From Roseovarius confluentis (lineage in GTDB: Bacteria; Pseudomonadota; Alphaproteobacteria; Rhodobacterales; Rhodobacteraceae): 64,000 nucleotides of DNA. This document shows, in pieces, positions 33,618 through 44,038 of this stretch. Within the stretch, counting starts at the first letter, position 1; each line of letters opens with the position of its first letter. The notes under the pieces were generated by a model that was not told the origin of the DNA, did not search any database, and saw only the letters and a list, made by a program, of their open reading frames with translations. Position numbers and translations under genes: made by a program. The stretch is taken from NCBI RefSeq assembly GCF_002917925.1, contig NZ_PPFE01000008.1, positions 1 to 64,000 of the forward strand, given 5' to 3'.

Positions 33618-34786
33618 TGTGGCGGCACATCGCGTCGAATTTCCTGACGTTTCTTGTTGTCGTGGTCTTCCTGTTGGGCGGGGTAATCCTTTGGGGCCAG
33701 AACGAATACCAGGCCACGGGTCCGCTGGAAGAGCCGATCTGCCTTCAGGTACCGCGCGGCAGTTCGATGCGCGGTATCTCGGCCGATCTGGCCGAGCAGG
33801 GCGCGATCACCAGCGAGCGGATCTTCCGCATCGGTGCGGACTACACCGACAAGACGCAGCTTCTAAAGGCTGGTAGCTGGCTGATCCCCGAAGGCTCCAC
33901 CATGGGCGAGATCACCGATATCGTGACCCGAGGCGGGGCCAGCACCTGTGGCACCGAGGTGGTGTACCGCATCGGCGTCAATGCGAGCGAGGTCGAGGTG
34001 CGCGAACTGGACCCGGCCACCAATCGCTTTGTCGAGGTTGCGGCCTTCGATCCGCAGGCCGAGGAGGTCACTCCTCCCGCCGAATTCACCGAGGTGCGTG
34101 ATCAGGCCGACACCCGCTACCGCGTGGCCGTCGCCGAAGGCGTGACCAGCTGGCAGGTGGTGAACGCGCTTGGTGCGTTCGACGCGCTGGATGGTGAGGT
34201 GGCGGCGGTGCCGCCCGAGGGCAGCCTTGCGCCGAACAGTTACGAGTTCAGCGTGGGCGACACCCGCGAAAGCATTCTGACCCGGATGCGCGAGGCGCAG
34301 GAATTGATCCTGACCGAGGCCTGGCAGAACCGCGCGTCGGACATTGCCGTCGAGACGCCCGAAGAGGCGCTGATCCTCGCCTCGATCATCGAGAAGGAAA
34401 CCGGCGTGCCCACCGAACGCGGGCAGGTTGCGAGCGTCTTTACCAACCGGCTGCAAGAAGGGATGCGGCTGCAGACCGACCCCACCGTGATCTATGGCAT
34501 CACGAATGGCGAGGGCGTGCTGGGCCGCGGCCTGCGCCAGAGCGAGCTGCGTGCCGAGACGCCCTACAATACCTACGTCATCGACGGGTTGCCGCCGACG
34601 CCCATCGCCAATCCCGGCCGCGCCAGCATCGAGGCGGCGGTAAACCCCGAGGATACTGACTATGTGTTCTTCGTGGCTCGCACGCTGGACCCGCGCGACG
34701 GGCACCTCTTCGCTGAAACGCTCGAAGAGCATAACCGCAACGTCGCGGCCTACCGCGCGCTGGAGGCCGAACGCGCCAACCAGTAG
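33617..34786 (+). CDS. mltG: Endolytic murein transglycosylase MltG
   Basis: 389 residues, anchored by one N-terminal helix (LTFLVVVVFLLGGVILWG), with the catalytic domain in the periplasm. It cuts nascent glycan strands and sets their length. The catalytic Glu lies in LILASIIEKETGVPTERGQV and the substrate motif DPTVIYGIT is present. Translationally coupled to fabF, the usual pairing in alphaproteobacteria. The C-terminal YNTYVIDGLPPTPIANPG is the family signature. Confidence 0.95.
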   Translation: MWRHIASNFLTFLVVVVFLLGGVILWGQNEYQATGPLEEPICLQVPRGSSMRGISADLAEQGAITSERIFRIGADYTDKTQLLKAGSWLIPEGSTMGEITDIVTRGGASTCGTEVVYRIGVNASEVEVRELDPATNRFVEVAAFDPQAEEVTPPAEFTEVRDQADTRYRVAVAEGVTSWQVVNALGAFDALDGEVAAVPPEGSLAPNSYEFSVGDTRESILTRMREAQELILTEAWQNRASDIAVETPEEALILASIIEKETGVPTERGQVASVFTNRLQEGMRLQTDPTVIYGITNGEGVLGRGLRQSELRAETPYNTYVIDGLPPTPIANPGRASIEAAVNPEDTDYVFFVARTLDPRDGHLFAETLEEHNRNVAAYRALEAERANQ

Positions 34787-34944
34787 GCGCACGAGGCAAG
34801 CTGCCACGGCACCGCACGATGCCGCGACGAATGCTTAACCGAGATCTCTGAAACTGCAGGCGACCCGTGGGATGACCACCGGTCGCCTGTTTGCTTTCTG
34901 AGATGAATCTTCCGCGATGCAAGAACTTCGAGGTGTTGGCCCGC

Positions 34945-35295
34945 ATGCCATTGATCACGCAAGATCGGACCCCTTCCCAGGTCACGCTGTCGATAGACGC
35001 GCTCGAGAAGCAGCTGTCGGCCATGCGCGCCGATCTGGAGGCGGTCTACGCCCAGATCAGGCGTGGGCAATTCGGTGACCTGAAAGACGCCAGGCGCGCC
35101 ACGTCGGAAATACGGCAATGGCTGAAGATCGCGATAGATGCGGAGACACAACTTGCAAAAAGAAGAGAAAAAGAGCTTGGCGTCGCGGATGGATACGCCC
35201 TCGACCTCGAAGAAGCCCGGGAAAGTATCGGATGTCGACTGGCTCGTCTCCGCAGGGCCCGAGACGCAGAAAGAGTTTCTGGACAGCCTGAGTGA
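34945..35295 (+). CDS. GTA gp1-like small terminase
   Basis: 116 residues, mostly helical and charged. The region QIRRGQFGDLKDARRATSEI and IRQWLKIAIDAETQLAKRRE resembles the first gene (g1, TerS) of Rhodobacter-type gene transfer agent clusters, and it lies directly before a large-terminase reading frame, as g1 does. I chose ATG 34945 over an upstream ATG at 34903 because the family starts near here and GAGG is upstream. Its last 158 bases overlap the next gene in another frame. In a working agent it would help feed DNA to the packaging motor. Confidence 0.65.
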   Translation: MPLITQDRTPSQVTLSIDALEKQLSAMRADLEAVYAQIRRGQFGDLKDARRATSEIRQWLKIAIDAETQLAKRREKELGVADGYALDLEEARESIGCRLARLRRARDAERVSGQPE

Positions 35296-37660
35296 CGGCG
35301 AAATCCTGTCGCTGCCGTACCTGTTCGATTTCTGGGCGATGGAGCACCAGCGCCCGCCCGAAGGCGACTGGCGCACATGGGTCATCCTGGGCGGGCGGGG
35401 CGCGGGCAAGACACGCGCAGGGGCCGAATGGGTGCGCGGCCAGGTCGAGGGGGCCAGGCCGCTTGACGCGGGCCGGTGTCATCGCCTGGCCCTGGTGGGC
35501 GAGACCATCGACCAGGTGCGCGACGTGATGATCTTCGGTGAAAGCGGTATCATGGCCTGCTCGCCGCCCGATCGTCGCCCTGTCTGGCAGGCGACGCGCA
35601 AGCGGCTTCAATGGCCCAACGGCGCAGTCGCGCAGGTTTTCTCGGCACATGACCCGGAGAGCCTGCGCGGGCCGCAATTCGACGGCGCCTGGGTGGACGA
35701 GTATGGCTGCGCAGCCGTGGACAAGGGCACCAACCAGCCCAACAAGTTCCTCGATCCGAAATCCTCGGAATCCACCCTGCCGCATTTCTCGGACGGGCGC
35801 CGCGACGAGCTGATACAACAGCAATACCTGCGCGCTTTTCTTGGCTATTGGAACGATCCCGCCAACAACCCGCAATCGGACGTCTACGACGGCGCGATGC
35901 TGGACATGGATCACGCATATGCCTGGGCCTGGGACATGCGGCCCTATCCGAATTTCCCAAACAATCGCGACTTATGGAGCGATGGCGCCAATTACACACG
36001 AGGTCACTGGCTCAACGGGCGCATCTCGTCCCGCACGCTGGCCTCGGTCATCGAGGAAATTTGCCTGAGGTCAGGCCTGAACGCCTGTGACACGTCCGGG
36101 GCCCACGGGTTGGTGCGCGGCTACACGGTCGACCAGGTATCCGAAGCCCGCAGCGCCCTGCAACCGCTGATGCTGCGCTATGGCGTCGACGCGGTGGAAC
36201 GGGACGGGCGTCTGCGTTTCATCATGCGCGACGGCGGGACCGATCGCGTGATCGACCTTGATACGCTGGTGCGTGACCCCGAGATGGACAGCGTCCTGGA
36301 GGAGACGCGCGGCAGCACCGTGGAACTGGCGGGCCGCGTCCGCCTGCGCTTTATCGAGGCTGACGGGGATTTCGAGGTCATCGCCGAAGAGGCGATCCTG
36401 CCCGACAACGCCACCAATGGTGTTTCGATTTCGGAATTTCCGCTGGCCATGACCCGCGCCGAGGGCCGCCAGACCGTTGAACGCTGGCTGTCCGAGGCGC
36501 GCCTCGCCACGGACACCCTGCGCCTGACCCTGCCGCCCTCGCAACTCGAGACCGGCGCGGGTGATGTCATCGCGATTCCCGAAGGACAGGGCAGGGGACT
36601 TTTCCGCATCGACCGGGCCGACCAGATGGCCGGGGCGCAAAAGCTCGAAGCGGTGCGGACTGAACCCGAAAGCTATCGCCCGGCCGAATTCGAGGACGAG
36701 GCCGTGACCCTGCGTCCCTTCGTGGCGCCGTCGCCGGTGGCACCGTTCTTTCTCGACCTGCCGCTTTTGACCGGCGACGAGGTGCCTCACGCACCATATC
36801 TCGCGGTCACCGCCAACCCCTGGCCCGGCTCTGTCGCACTGTATGCCTCGGACGAGGATTCGAACTATGCCCTCAACAGCCTTGTGACGGCCCGCACCCC
36901 CGTGGGTGTGCTGGAAACGCCGCTCTTTCCGGCCCACGCGGGCCGCATCGACCGCGGACCCGCCGTGCAGGTGCGGATGCTGGGCGGCAGTTTGGAAAGC
37001 ATCAGCGACCTGGCGCTCTTTAATGGCGGCAACCTTTGCGCCATCGGCGACGGCACCCCCGACGCGTGGGAGCTCATCCAGTTCCGTGATGCAGACCTCG
37101 TCGACATCGACACGTACCTGCTCAGCCACCGCCTGCGCGGACAGGTCGGCACCGAGCGTGCCGAGGCCTGGCCACAAGGCAGCTATCTGGTGCGCCTCAA
37201 TGGCACCGCCAAGCAGATTGAGCTGTCCAAGGCCAAGCGCGGGCTGGCGCGCTACTACCGGATCGGCCCCGCCGGGCGCCCGGTGGACGACCCCAGCTTC
37301 AGCGCGGTGCGGCTGGCTTTCGACGGGCTGGGCCTGAGGCCGCTGTCGCCGGTGCATCTGAGGCTTTCGGCGGGCGCGGGCGGCGCCCTGTCGATCAGCT
37401 GGATCCGGCGCACCCGGATTGACGGTGACCGCTGGGACACCGCCGATGTGCCGCTGGGCGAGGACCGCGAGGAATACCTCGTGCGCGTGGTGCAGCAGGA
37501 CGCGGTGATCCGCCAGACCAGCACGACGTCGCCGGTCTGGACCTACAGCGCGGCGGATCAGGCCGCCGACGCACTGTCAGGTCTTTACGAGATTCAGGTC
37601 GCGCAGGTTTCCGCGCGCTTCGGGCCGGGCCGCTTTGCGCGGATCGAGGTGACCGCATGA
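35138..37660 (+). CDS. In-frame chimera: GTA large terminase N-terminus joined to gp15 C-terminal half
   Basis: 840 residues. Residues 1-188 match the GTA large terminase ATPase: FLDSLSDGEILSLPYLFDFW, Walker A GGRGAGKTRAGAEW (85-98), SAHDPESLRGPQFDGAW and Walker B Asp187-Glu188. From Tyr189 (YGCAAVDKGTNQPNKFLDP) to the end it matches the part of gp15, the host-specificity tail protein, that follows its TIM-barrel domain (KSSESTLPHFSDG, WAWDMRPYPNFP, RGHWLNGRISS). The terminase nuclease and genes g3-g14 are missing. ATG 35189 is an alternative start. The frame is intact, so deletion at short homology such as GACGAG is likely. It may or may not be expressed. Confidence 0.8.
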   Translation: MRRHNLQKEEKKSLASRMDTPSTSKKPGKVSDVDWLVSAGPETQKEFLDSLSDGEILSLPYLFDFWAMEHQRPPEGDWRTWVILGGRGAGKTRAGAEWVRGQVEGARPLDAGRCHRLALVGETIDQVRDVMIFGESGIMACSPPDRRPVWQATRKRLQWPNGAVAQVFSAHDPESLRGPQFDGAWVDEYGCAAVDKGTNQPNKFLDPKSSESTLPHFSDGRRDELIQQQYLRAFLGYWNDPANNPQSDVYDGAMLDMDHAYAWAWDMRPYPNFPNNRDLWSDGANYTRGHWLNGRISSRTLASVIEEICLRSGLNACDTSGAHGLVRGYTVDQVSEARSALQPLMLRYGVDAVERDGRLRFIMRDGGTDRVIDLDTLVRDPEMDSVLEETRGSTVELAGRVRLRFIEADGDFEVIAEEAILPDNATNGVSISEFPLAMTRAEGRQTVERWLSEARLATDTLRLTLPPSQLETGAGDVIAIPEGQGRGLFRIDRADQMAGAQKLEAVRTEPESYRPAEFEDEAVTLRPFVAPSPVAPFFLDLPLLTGDEVPHAPYLAVTANPWPGSVALYASDEDSNYALNSLVTARTPVGVLETPLFPAHAGRIDRGPAVQVRMLGGSLESISDLALFNGGNLCAIGDGTPDAWELIQFRDADLVDIDTYLLSHRLRGQVGTERAEAWPQGSYLVRLNGTAKQIELSKAKRGLARYYRIGPAGRPVDDPSFSAVRLAFDGLGLRPLSPVHLRLSAGAGGALSISWIRRTRIDGDRWDTADVPLGEDREEYLVRVVQQDAVIRQTSTTSPVWTYSAADQAADALSGLYEIQVAQVSARFGPGRFARIEVTA

Positions 37661-37684
37661 TCCGTCCCGCCTGAACGCGAAGCC

Positions 37685-38023
37685 TCAGCCGCGCGCGCAC
37701 TCCACGCAGCGCGTCGCGGCCGGGTCCAGTTTCAGGCGGCCAAGGACAATCTCCTCGCCGCAATCCTCGCAATAGCCGAACTCGCCCTCGTCCATCCGGG
37801 CAAGGGCGGAGGTCAGCCGCGCCCGCTCCCCGGCGCGGCGCGCATCCGTGGCCCTGGCCATCGCCTGGTTCTGCAACGCGTCCATCCGGCTCAGACGACC
37901 GACCGATTGCTGGTCCAGCTCCACCGTGGCCTTGCCCGCCGCGCCACGGACGTCTTCGTCGTCGAGTTCCGCCAGACGCGTCTCGATCAGTGCGCGAAAA
38001 TCCCTGATATCTGCTTCATTCAT
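37685..38023 (-). CDS. DksA/TraR-type zinc finger protein
   Basis: 112 residues from the ATG at 38023. An N-terminal coiled-coil region (RLSRMDALQNQAMARATDAR) is followed by a four-Cys zinc finger with CEDCGEE and CVECARG. It is shorter than DksA (151 residues) and belongs to the short DksA/TraR-like proteins that may bind the RNA polymerase secondary channel. It converges with the terminase chimera and is divergent to cysE. Confidence 0.85.
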   Translation of the reverse strand: MNEADIRDFRALIETRLAELDDEDVRGAAGKATVELDQQSVGRLSRMDALQNQAMARATDARRAGERARLTSALARMDEGEFGYCEDCGEEIVLGRLKLDPAATRCVECARG

Positions 38024-38066
38024 TTTCGTGAACCCACCCATGACGCCTTTGCATTTTACGGATCGA

Positions 38067-38083
38067 GCTTATCTGGTATAAGC
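38067..38083. promoter_or_regulatory. Palindrome in the dksA-like/cysE divergent promoter region
   Basis: GCTTAT and ATAAGC arms separated by 5 bases, in an AT-rich patch of an 85-base divergent intergenic region. It could overlap the -10 region for either gene. Confidence 0.35.
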
Positions 38084-38108
38084 GATACTCGCACCAAGGA
38101 GCATGCAC

Positions 38109-38915
38109 ATGGCGAACACACATGCAAAGCTGGCCGAGCTTGACCCGGTCTGGGCCCGGATCAACACCGAGGCGGAGACCGCGATAAAGGACGAGCCGCT
38201 GCTTGGCGGGCTCATCCATTCGTCGATCCTGCACCACAAGACCATCGAATCCGCGTTGGCCTACCGCACGTCGATGAAACTGGGCTCGCACGAGATGCCC
38301 GAGCAGCTTCTGCGCGAAATCTGCGACATGGCCTATGCCGACGACCCCGAACTGGGGCAGGCCGCGCGCGCCGATATCGTCGCCGTCTATGACCGTGACC
38401 CGGCCTGCGACCGCTTTATCCTGCCGATGCTGTTCTTCAAGGGCTTCCAGGCGGTCCAGGCCTACCGCGTGGCGAACTGGCTGTGGCGCACCGATCGCCG
38501 CGACATGGCGCGTTTCTTCCAGATGCGCTGCTCCGAGGTGTTCGGCGTCGATATCCACCCCGCCGCCCGCATCGGCAAGGGCATCATGATCGACCACGCC
38601 CACTCCATCGTGATCGGCGAAACCGCCGTGGTGGGCGACAACGTTTCGATGCTGCACTCCGTGACCCTCGGCGGCACCGGCAAGGAAGAGGAAGACCGCC
38701 ACCCCAAGATCGGCGACGGCGTCCTGATTGGCGCTGGTGCCAAGGTCCTTGGCAACATCAAGGTCGGCCATTGCAGCCGCATCGCCGCCGGTTCGGTGGT
38801 GCTGCAGGAGGTGCCGCCCTGCAAGACGGTCGCGGGCGTGCCGGCCAAGATCGTCGGAGAGGCGGGCTGTGATCAGCCCTCCGTCGCGATGGATCAGCTT
38901 CTGGGCGTTCGCTGA
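38109..38915 (+). CDS. cysE: Serine O-acetyltransferase
   Basis: 268 residues from the ATG at 38109, chosen because AAGGAG then has 7-base spacing; ATG 38103 lies too close to it. It makes O-acetylserine for cysteine synthesis. The N-terminal helical domain and the left-handed beta-helix are clear (GIMIDHAHSIVIGETAVVGD, then VTLGGTGKEEEDRHPKIGDG). The catalytic His in DHAH is present. CysE commonly flanks GTA clusters in Rhodobacterales as I recall, which fits the remnant upstream. Confidence 0.95.
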   Translation: MANTHAKLAELDPVWARINTEAETAIKDEPLLGGLIHSSILHHKTIESALAYRTSMKLGSHEMPEQLLREICDMAYADDPELGQAARADIVAVYDRDPACDRFILPMLFFKGFQAVQAYRVANWLWRTDRRDMARFFQMRCSEVFGVDIHPAARIGKGIMIDHAHSIVIGETAVVGDNVSMLHSVTLGGTGKEEEDRHPKIGDGVLIGAGAKVLGNIKVGHCSRIAAGSVVLQEVPPCKTVAGVPAKIVGEAGCDQPSVAMDQLLGVR

Positions 38916-38948
38916 ACGTCCCCGCCTCGGCAGTCGAACCCTGGATTC

Positions 38949-38982
38949 GCCCGGTCCGCACGTCGGTCCGGGCTTTTCTTTG
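38949..38982 (+). terminator. Terminator of cysE
   Basis: GCCCGG-T-CCG stem with its complement CGG-T-CCGGGC, then TTTTCTTT, 34 bases after the stop. Confidence 0.8.
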
Positions 38983-39127
38983 CCCGGATTGGTGCAAAAA
39001 TGCTGCAACCGACAGCCATAGCCGCGCGTTACTCCGCTTGTTCAGGTCGACAACCCGAAAGGGCAGGTCTAGATACGCCTGACAAGTTAGAACAATTCGC
39101 GACTGTCTGCCCGGGGGGCCACGCTCC

Positions 39128-39871
39128 ATGCGATCACAACTGCTGAAACTTCTTCCGTGCCTTGCTCTTGCCGCCCTCACAGGTTGCACGGAGGTTTCCG
39201 ATGACGGCAGCTCGCAGTCCTTCGCGTCTTCGCGGAACGCAACCGCCAACATCAGCCTGCCGCCCGGTGCCCTGGCCGAGGCCATTTCCATGCCCGACGC
39301 CGTCTGGCAACGCTCGGCGCAGCTGGCCCGCTATGGCCACCGCTTCGACAAGGCGTTCTACCAGGCCGCGGCACAACGCGAGGCGGCCAACATCGCCGCG
39401 CTGAAACAGGCTTTCCTCGACCTCGGCCCCGGCGTCGACCCCGAGGAAGCTGGACGCGCCGCCTACGTCGCCTATACCTACGTCGCGCAACTGGTTGTAG
39501 AGTACGAGATCGACAGCGGCCCGCTGGCGCATAACACCGCCGTCAACTTTGGCAACAAGCCGCGTGGCCTGTGCTGGCACTGGGCGCATGACATGGACGC
39601 CCGCCTGCAACGCGAGAACTTCAAGACGCTGCAAATTCACCGCGCCATCGCCAATTATGACAGTATCCGGCTGGAACACAGCACAACCATTCTCGGCCGC
39701 CGGGGTGACTCGATGGAAGACAGCCTCGTCTTGGACCCGTGGCGCGACGCCGGCGACCTCTACTGGAGCCTCGTGCGCGAGGACGGCCGCTACGACTGGA
39801 CCGAACGCAGCAAGGTTTTCGCGTGGAAAAAGGCGCAGAAGGCCAAGCAGACCGGCACGCCATCGTTCTGA
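39128..39871 (+). CDS. Lipoprotein with a possible Cys-His-Asp catalytic triad
   Basis: 247 residues with a lipoprotein signal (LAALTGC, Cys20). The C-terminal half has GLCWHWAHDMDARL (Cys149), LEHSTTIL (His184) and SLVLDPWRDAGDLYW (Asp203). The order Cys, His, Asp with a Trp after Cys, and strands around His and Asp, is the pattern of papain-fold enzymes such as transglutaminase-like and CHAP peptidases. I infer an envelope cysteine hydrolase or amidase. No close family is recognised. It stands between cysE and a permease. Confidence 0.7.
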   Translation: MRSQLLKLLPCLALAALTGCTEVSDDGSSQSFASSRNATANISLPPGALAEAISMPDAVWQRSAQLARYGHRFDKAFYQAAAQREAANIAALKQAFLDLGPGVDPEEAGRAAYVAYTYVAQLVVEYEIDSGPLAHNTAVNFGNKPRGLCWHWAHDMDARLQRENFKTLQIHRAIANYDSIRLEHSTTILGRRGDSMEDSLVLDPWRDAGDLYWSLVREDGRYDWTERSKVFAWKKAQKAKQTGTPSF

Positions 39872-39936
39872 TCTGATCGCGCGCCGGAACAGGCGGCAAA
39901 CCCGTCGCGTTGACCACGCAAGTGGGAACCGACGCG

Positions 39937-41139
<1,203 letters not shown>

Positions 41140-41176
41140 GTGCGGGGCGCTGCGCGACGAGACGTTCGAACGGACC

Positions 41177-41200
41177 CGTAGGGTGGGTGACAACCCACCC
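41177..41200. repeat. Short palindromic repeat (family 2)
   Basis: CGTAGGGTGGGTGacaACCC followed by ACCC, after the permease gene and before the pdh terminator. Confidence 0.6.
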
Positions 41201-41208
41201 CTCGCAAC

Positions 41209-41234
41209 GAAAAAGGCCGGGGAAATCCCCGGCC
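41209..41234 (-). terminator. Terminator of the pdh operon
   Basis: Eight-base stem GGCCGGGG/CCCCGGCC with TTTTT on the minus strand, 25 bases after the pdhC stop. Confidence 0.9.
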
Positions 41235-41258
41235 CTAACTATCGCAACGCCAAAACCC

Positions 41259-42611
41259 TCAGGCCAGCATCACCATCGGGTTCTCCAGGTTTTCCCGGAT
41301 CTTGTCCAACAGCTCCGCCCCAAGCGCCCCGTCGATCACCCGGTGATCCACGCTCAGCGTCACCGACATCACAGTGGCCACGGTCAACTCGCCATCGTCA
41401 CCCACGACAGGCTTCTTCACGCCCGCGCCCACGGCCAGGATCGCGCCATGCGGCGGGTTGATAACCGCGTCGAAATTGTCGATCCCGAACATCCCGAGGT
41501 TGGAAATGGCGAATGTCCCGCCCTGGTATTCCTCGGGCGACAGCTTGCGCTCCCGTGCGCGGGTGGCAAGGTCCTTCATCTCCGCCGACAGGGCCGACAG
41601 CGACTTCATTTCGGCATCCTTCAAAACAGGCGTGAACAGCCCGCCTTCGATCGCCACGGCCACCGCCACGTCCGACGGTTTCAGCTTCAGCACCCGGTCC
41701 CCGGCCCAGACCGCGTTGCAATCGGGCACCGCCTGCAAGGCCAGCGCGCAGGCCTTGATGATGAAGTCGTTCACCGACAGCTTCACGCCGCGCCCTTCAA
41801 GTTGCTTGTTCAGCTGTCCGCGGAATTTCAGCAACGAGTCCAGCTGGATATCCCGCCGCAGGTAGAAATGCGGAATGGTCTGCTTGGCCTCGGTCAGGCG
41901 GGCGGCGATGGTCTTGCGCATCCCGTCGAGCTTCACTTCCTCGAACTCGCGGTTCTGGTACATCGCCACGACCGCGTCGGTGCTGGGGCCCGCCGGGGCA
42001 GGGGCCGCCTGTCCCGCACTCGATGCGGGACCTCCCGCCGCGGTCTCCTCGGCAGGCTTCGCCGCTCCGGCCTTGGCACTCTCCACGTCCGCCTTCACGA
42101 TCCGCCCATGCGGGCCCGAGCCCTTCAGCTCGGTCAGGTCGATGCCCTTCTGCTTGGCGATCCGCCGCGCCAGCGGCGAGGCGAAGATGCGCTCGCCGTC
42201 CTTCACAGGCGCCGCCGGGGCAGGGGGCACGTCGCCGCTCTCGGGCTTGCTGGCTTCGGCCTCTTTCTTCGGGGCCGCATCCTGCTTGTCTTCCTTGGCT
42301 TCGGCCTTGTCGCCTCCACCGCCGGAGCCGCCGGACGCGCTCACGTCACCGATATCGTCGGCGCTCTCGCCTTCCTCCAGAAGGACGGCAATCGCGGTGT
42401 TCACCTTCACGCCTTCGGTGCCTTCCTCGATCAGGATCTTGCCGATCGTGCCTTCGTCGACCGCCTCGAACTCCATCGTCGCCTTGTCGGTCTCGATCTC
42501 GGCCAGAAGGTCGCCGGAATTCACCGTGTCGCCTTCCTTGACCAGCCATTTCGCCAGGGTGCCTTCCTCCATTGTCGGGGAAAGGGCGGGCATGAGTATT
42601 TCCGTGGGCAT
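41259..42611 (-). CDS. pdhC: Pyruvate dehydrogenase E2, dihydrolipoamide acetyltransferase
   Basis: 450 residues. Lipoyl domain with the modified Lys in [17 protein letters not shown] (residue 43 region), an Ala/Glu/Lys-rich linker, the E3-binding domain ([20 protein letters not shown]) and the acetyltransferase core ending [20 protein letters not shown], where the catalytic His lies. Only one lipoyl domain is present. The linker codes a run of low-complexity residues with Pro, Ala and Glu. It transfers acetyl to CoA in the complex core. Confidence 0.97.
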   Translation of the reverse strand: MPTEILMPALSPTMEEGTLAKWLVKEGDTVNSGDLLAEIETDKATMEFEAVDEGTIGKILIEEGTEGVKVNTAIAVLLEEGESADDIGDVSASGGSGGGGDKAEAKEDKQDAAPKKEAEASKPESGDVPPAPAAPVKDGERIFASPLARRIAKQKGIDLTELKGSGPHGRIVKADVESAKAGAAKPAEETAAGGPASSAGQAAPAPAGPSTDAVVAMYQNREFEEVKLDGMRKTIAARLTEAKQTIPHFYLRRDIQLDSLLKFRGQLNKQLEGRGVKLSVNDFIIKACALALQAVPDCNAVWAGDRVLKLKPSDVAVAVAIEGGLFTPVLKDAEMKSLSALSAEMKDLATRARERKLSPEEYQGGTFAISNLGMFGIDNFDAVINPPHGAILAVGAGVKKPVVGDDGELTVATVMSVTLSVDHRVIDGALGAELLDKIRENLENPMVMLA

Positions 42612-42623
42612 CGCGCTCTCTCC

Positions 42624-44024
42624 TTACCGGTAGGTCACTTTGTTGACGGCCTCGATCACTTCCTTGGTCGAGGTCAGCGCCAGTTTTTCAAGGTTCGCGG
42701 CATAGGGCATCGGCACATCCTTGCCCGTGCAGTTGATCACCGGCGCATCGAGATAGTCGAATGCCCGCTCCATGATCACCGCGCTGAGATGGTTGCCCAT
42801 GCTCGCCACGGGGAAGCCTTCCTCGACCGTGACGCAGCGGTTGGTCTTCATGACGCTCGCGAGCACCGTGTCATAATCCAGCGGCCTCAGCGTGCGCAGG
42901 TCGATCACCTCGGCGCTGACGCCCTCTTCGGCCAGCTTGTCGGCGGCCTCCAAAGCATAGGTCATGCCGATTCCGAAGCTGACGATGGTCACGTCGTCGC
43001 CGGGCCGGGCAATCCGCGCCTTGCCAAAGGGAATGGTGAAATCATCCAGCACCGGCACCTCGAAGCTGCGCCCGTAAAGGATCTCGTTTTCGAGGAAAAT
43101 CACCGGGTTCGGGTCGCGGATCGCGCTCTTGAGCAGGCCCTTGGCATCGGCCGCCGAATAGGGCTGCACCACTTTCAACCCGGGCACGTGGGAATACCAC
43201 GCCGCGTAATCCTGGCTGTGCTGCGCGGCCACCCGCGCGGCGGCGCCGTTCGGGCCGCGGAACACGATGGAACAGCCCAGCTGTCCGCCGGACATGTAAT
43301 TCGTCTTGGCGGCCGAGTTGATGATCTGGTCGATCGCCTGCATCGCGAAGTTCCAGGTCATGAACTCCACGATCGGCTTCAACCCGCCCCAGGCCGCGCC
43401 CACGCCGATCCCGGCAAAGCCGTGCTCGGTGATGGGCGTGTCGATCACCCGCTTGGCGCCGAACTCGTCCAGCATGTTTTGCGTTATCTTGTAGGCGCCT
43501 TGGTACTCGGCCACCTCCTCGCCCATGATGAACACGTTCTCGTCGTTGCGCATCTCTTCGATCATGGCGATGTTGATCGCCTCGCGCACGGTCATATTCT
43601 GCATCTCGGTGCCCTCGGGCCAGTCGGGGCTGGCGTCGGGCTGCGGCACGGGCGCGGCGGGCGAGGCGGCAACCGGCTCGGCCTTGCCGCGGCTCTCGTC
43701 CCCATCGCTGTTATCATCGTCTTCCTTGGCAGAAGTGGCACCGCCGCCCGACGAGCTTTCGCCGATATCGTCCGCGCTTTCGCCCTCTTCCAGCAGCACC
43801 GCGATGGGCGTGTTCACCTTCACCCCCTCGGTGCCTTCCTCGATCAGGATCTTGCCGATCGTGCCCTCGTCGACGGCTTCGAATTCCATCGTGGCCTTGT
43901 CGGTCTCGATCTCGGCCATGATGTCGCCCGAGTTGACGGTGTCCCCTTCCTTGACCAGCCACTTGGCCAAAGTGCCTTCTTCCATCGTTGGCGACAGGGC
44001 AGGCATCAGAATTTCAGTTGGCAT
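42624..44024 (-). CDS. pdhB: Pyruvate dehydrogenase E1 beta with N-terminal lipoyl domain
   Basis: 466 residues from the ATG at 44024. Residues 1-80 are a lipoyl domain almost identical to that of pdhC ([17 protein letters not shown]), a layout known from alphaproteobacteria. A linker (about 80-135) precedes the E1-beta domain ([55 protein letters not shown]). The near identity of the two lipoyl segments at DNA level suggests recent duplication or gene conversion. Confidence 0.97.
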   Translation of the reverse strand: MPTEILMPALSPTMEEGTLAKWLVKEGDTVNSGDIMAEIETDKATMEFEAVDEGTIGKILIEEGTEGVKVNTPIAVLLEEGESADDIGESSSGGGATSAKEDDDNSDGDESRGKAEPVAASPAAPVPQPDASPDWPEGTEMQNMTVREAINIAMIEEMRNDENVFIMGEEVAEYQGAYKITQNMLDEFGAKRVIDTPITEHGFAGIGVGAAWGGLKPIVEFMTWNFAMQAIDQIINSAAKTNYMSGGQLGCSIVFRGPNGAAARVAAQHSQDYAAWYSHVPGLKVVQPYSAADAKGLLKSAIRDPNPVIFLENEILYGRSFEVPVLDDFTIPFGKARIARPGDDVTIVSFGIGMTYALEAADKLAEEGVSAEVIDLRTLRPLDYDTVLASVMKTNRCVTVEEGFPVASMGNHLSAVIMERAFDYLDAPVINCTGKDVPMPYAANLEKLALTSTKEVIEAVNKVTYR

Positions 44025-44038
44025 TGTCGGCTTTCTCC

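Noticed and set aside
34945-37660. Intact prophage or full GTA cluster
   Set aside because: No portal, capsid, protease, head-tail or tape-measure gene occurs; only a small terminase and the chimera are present.
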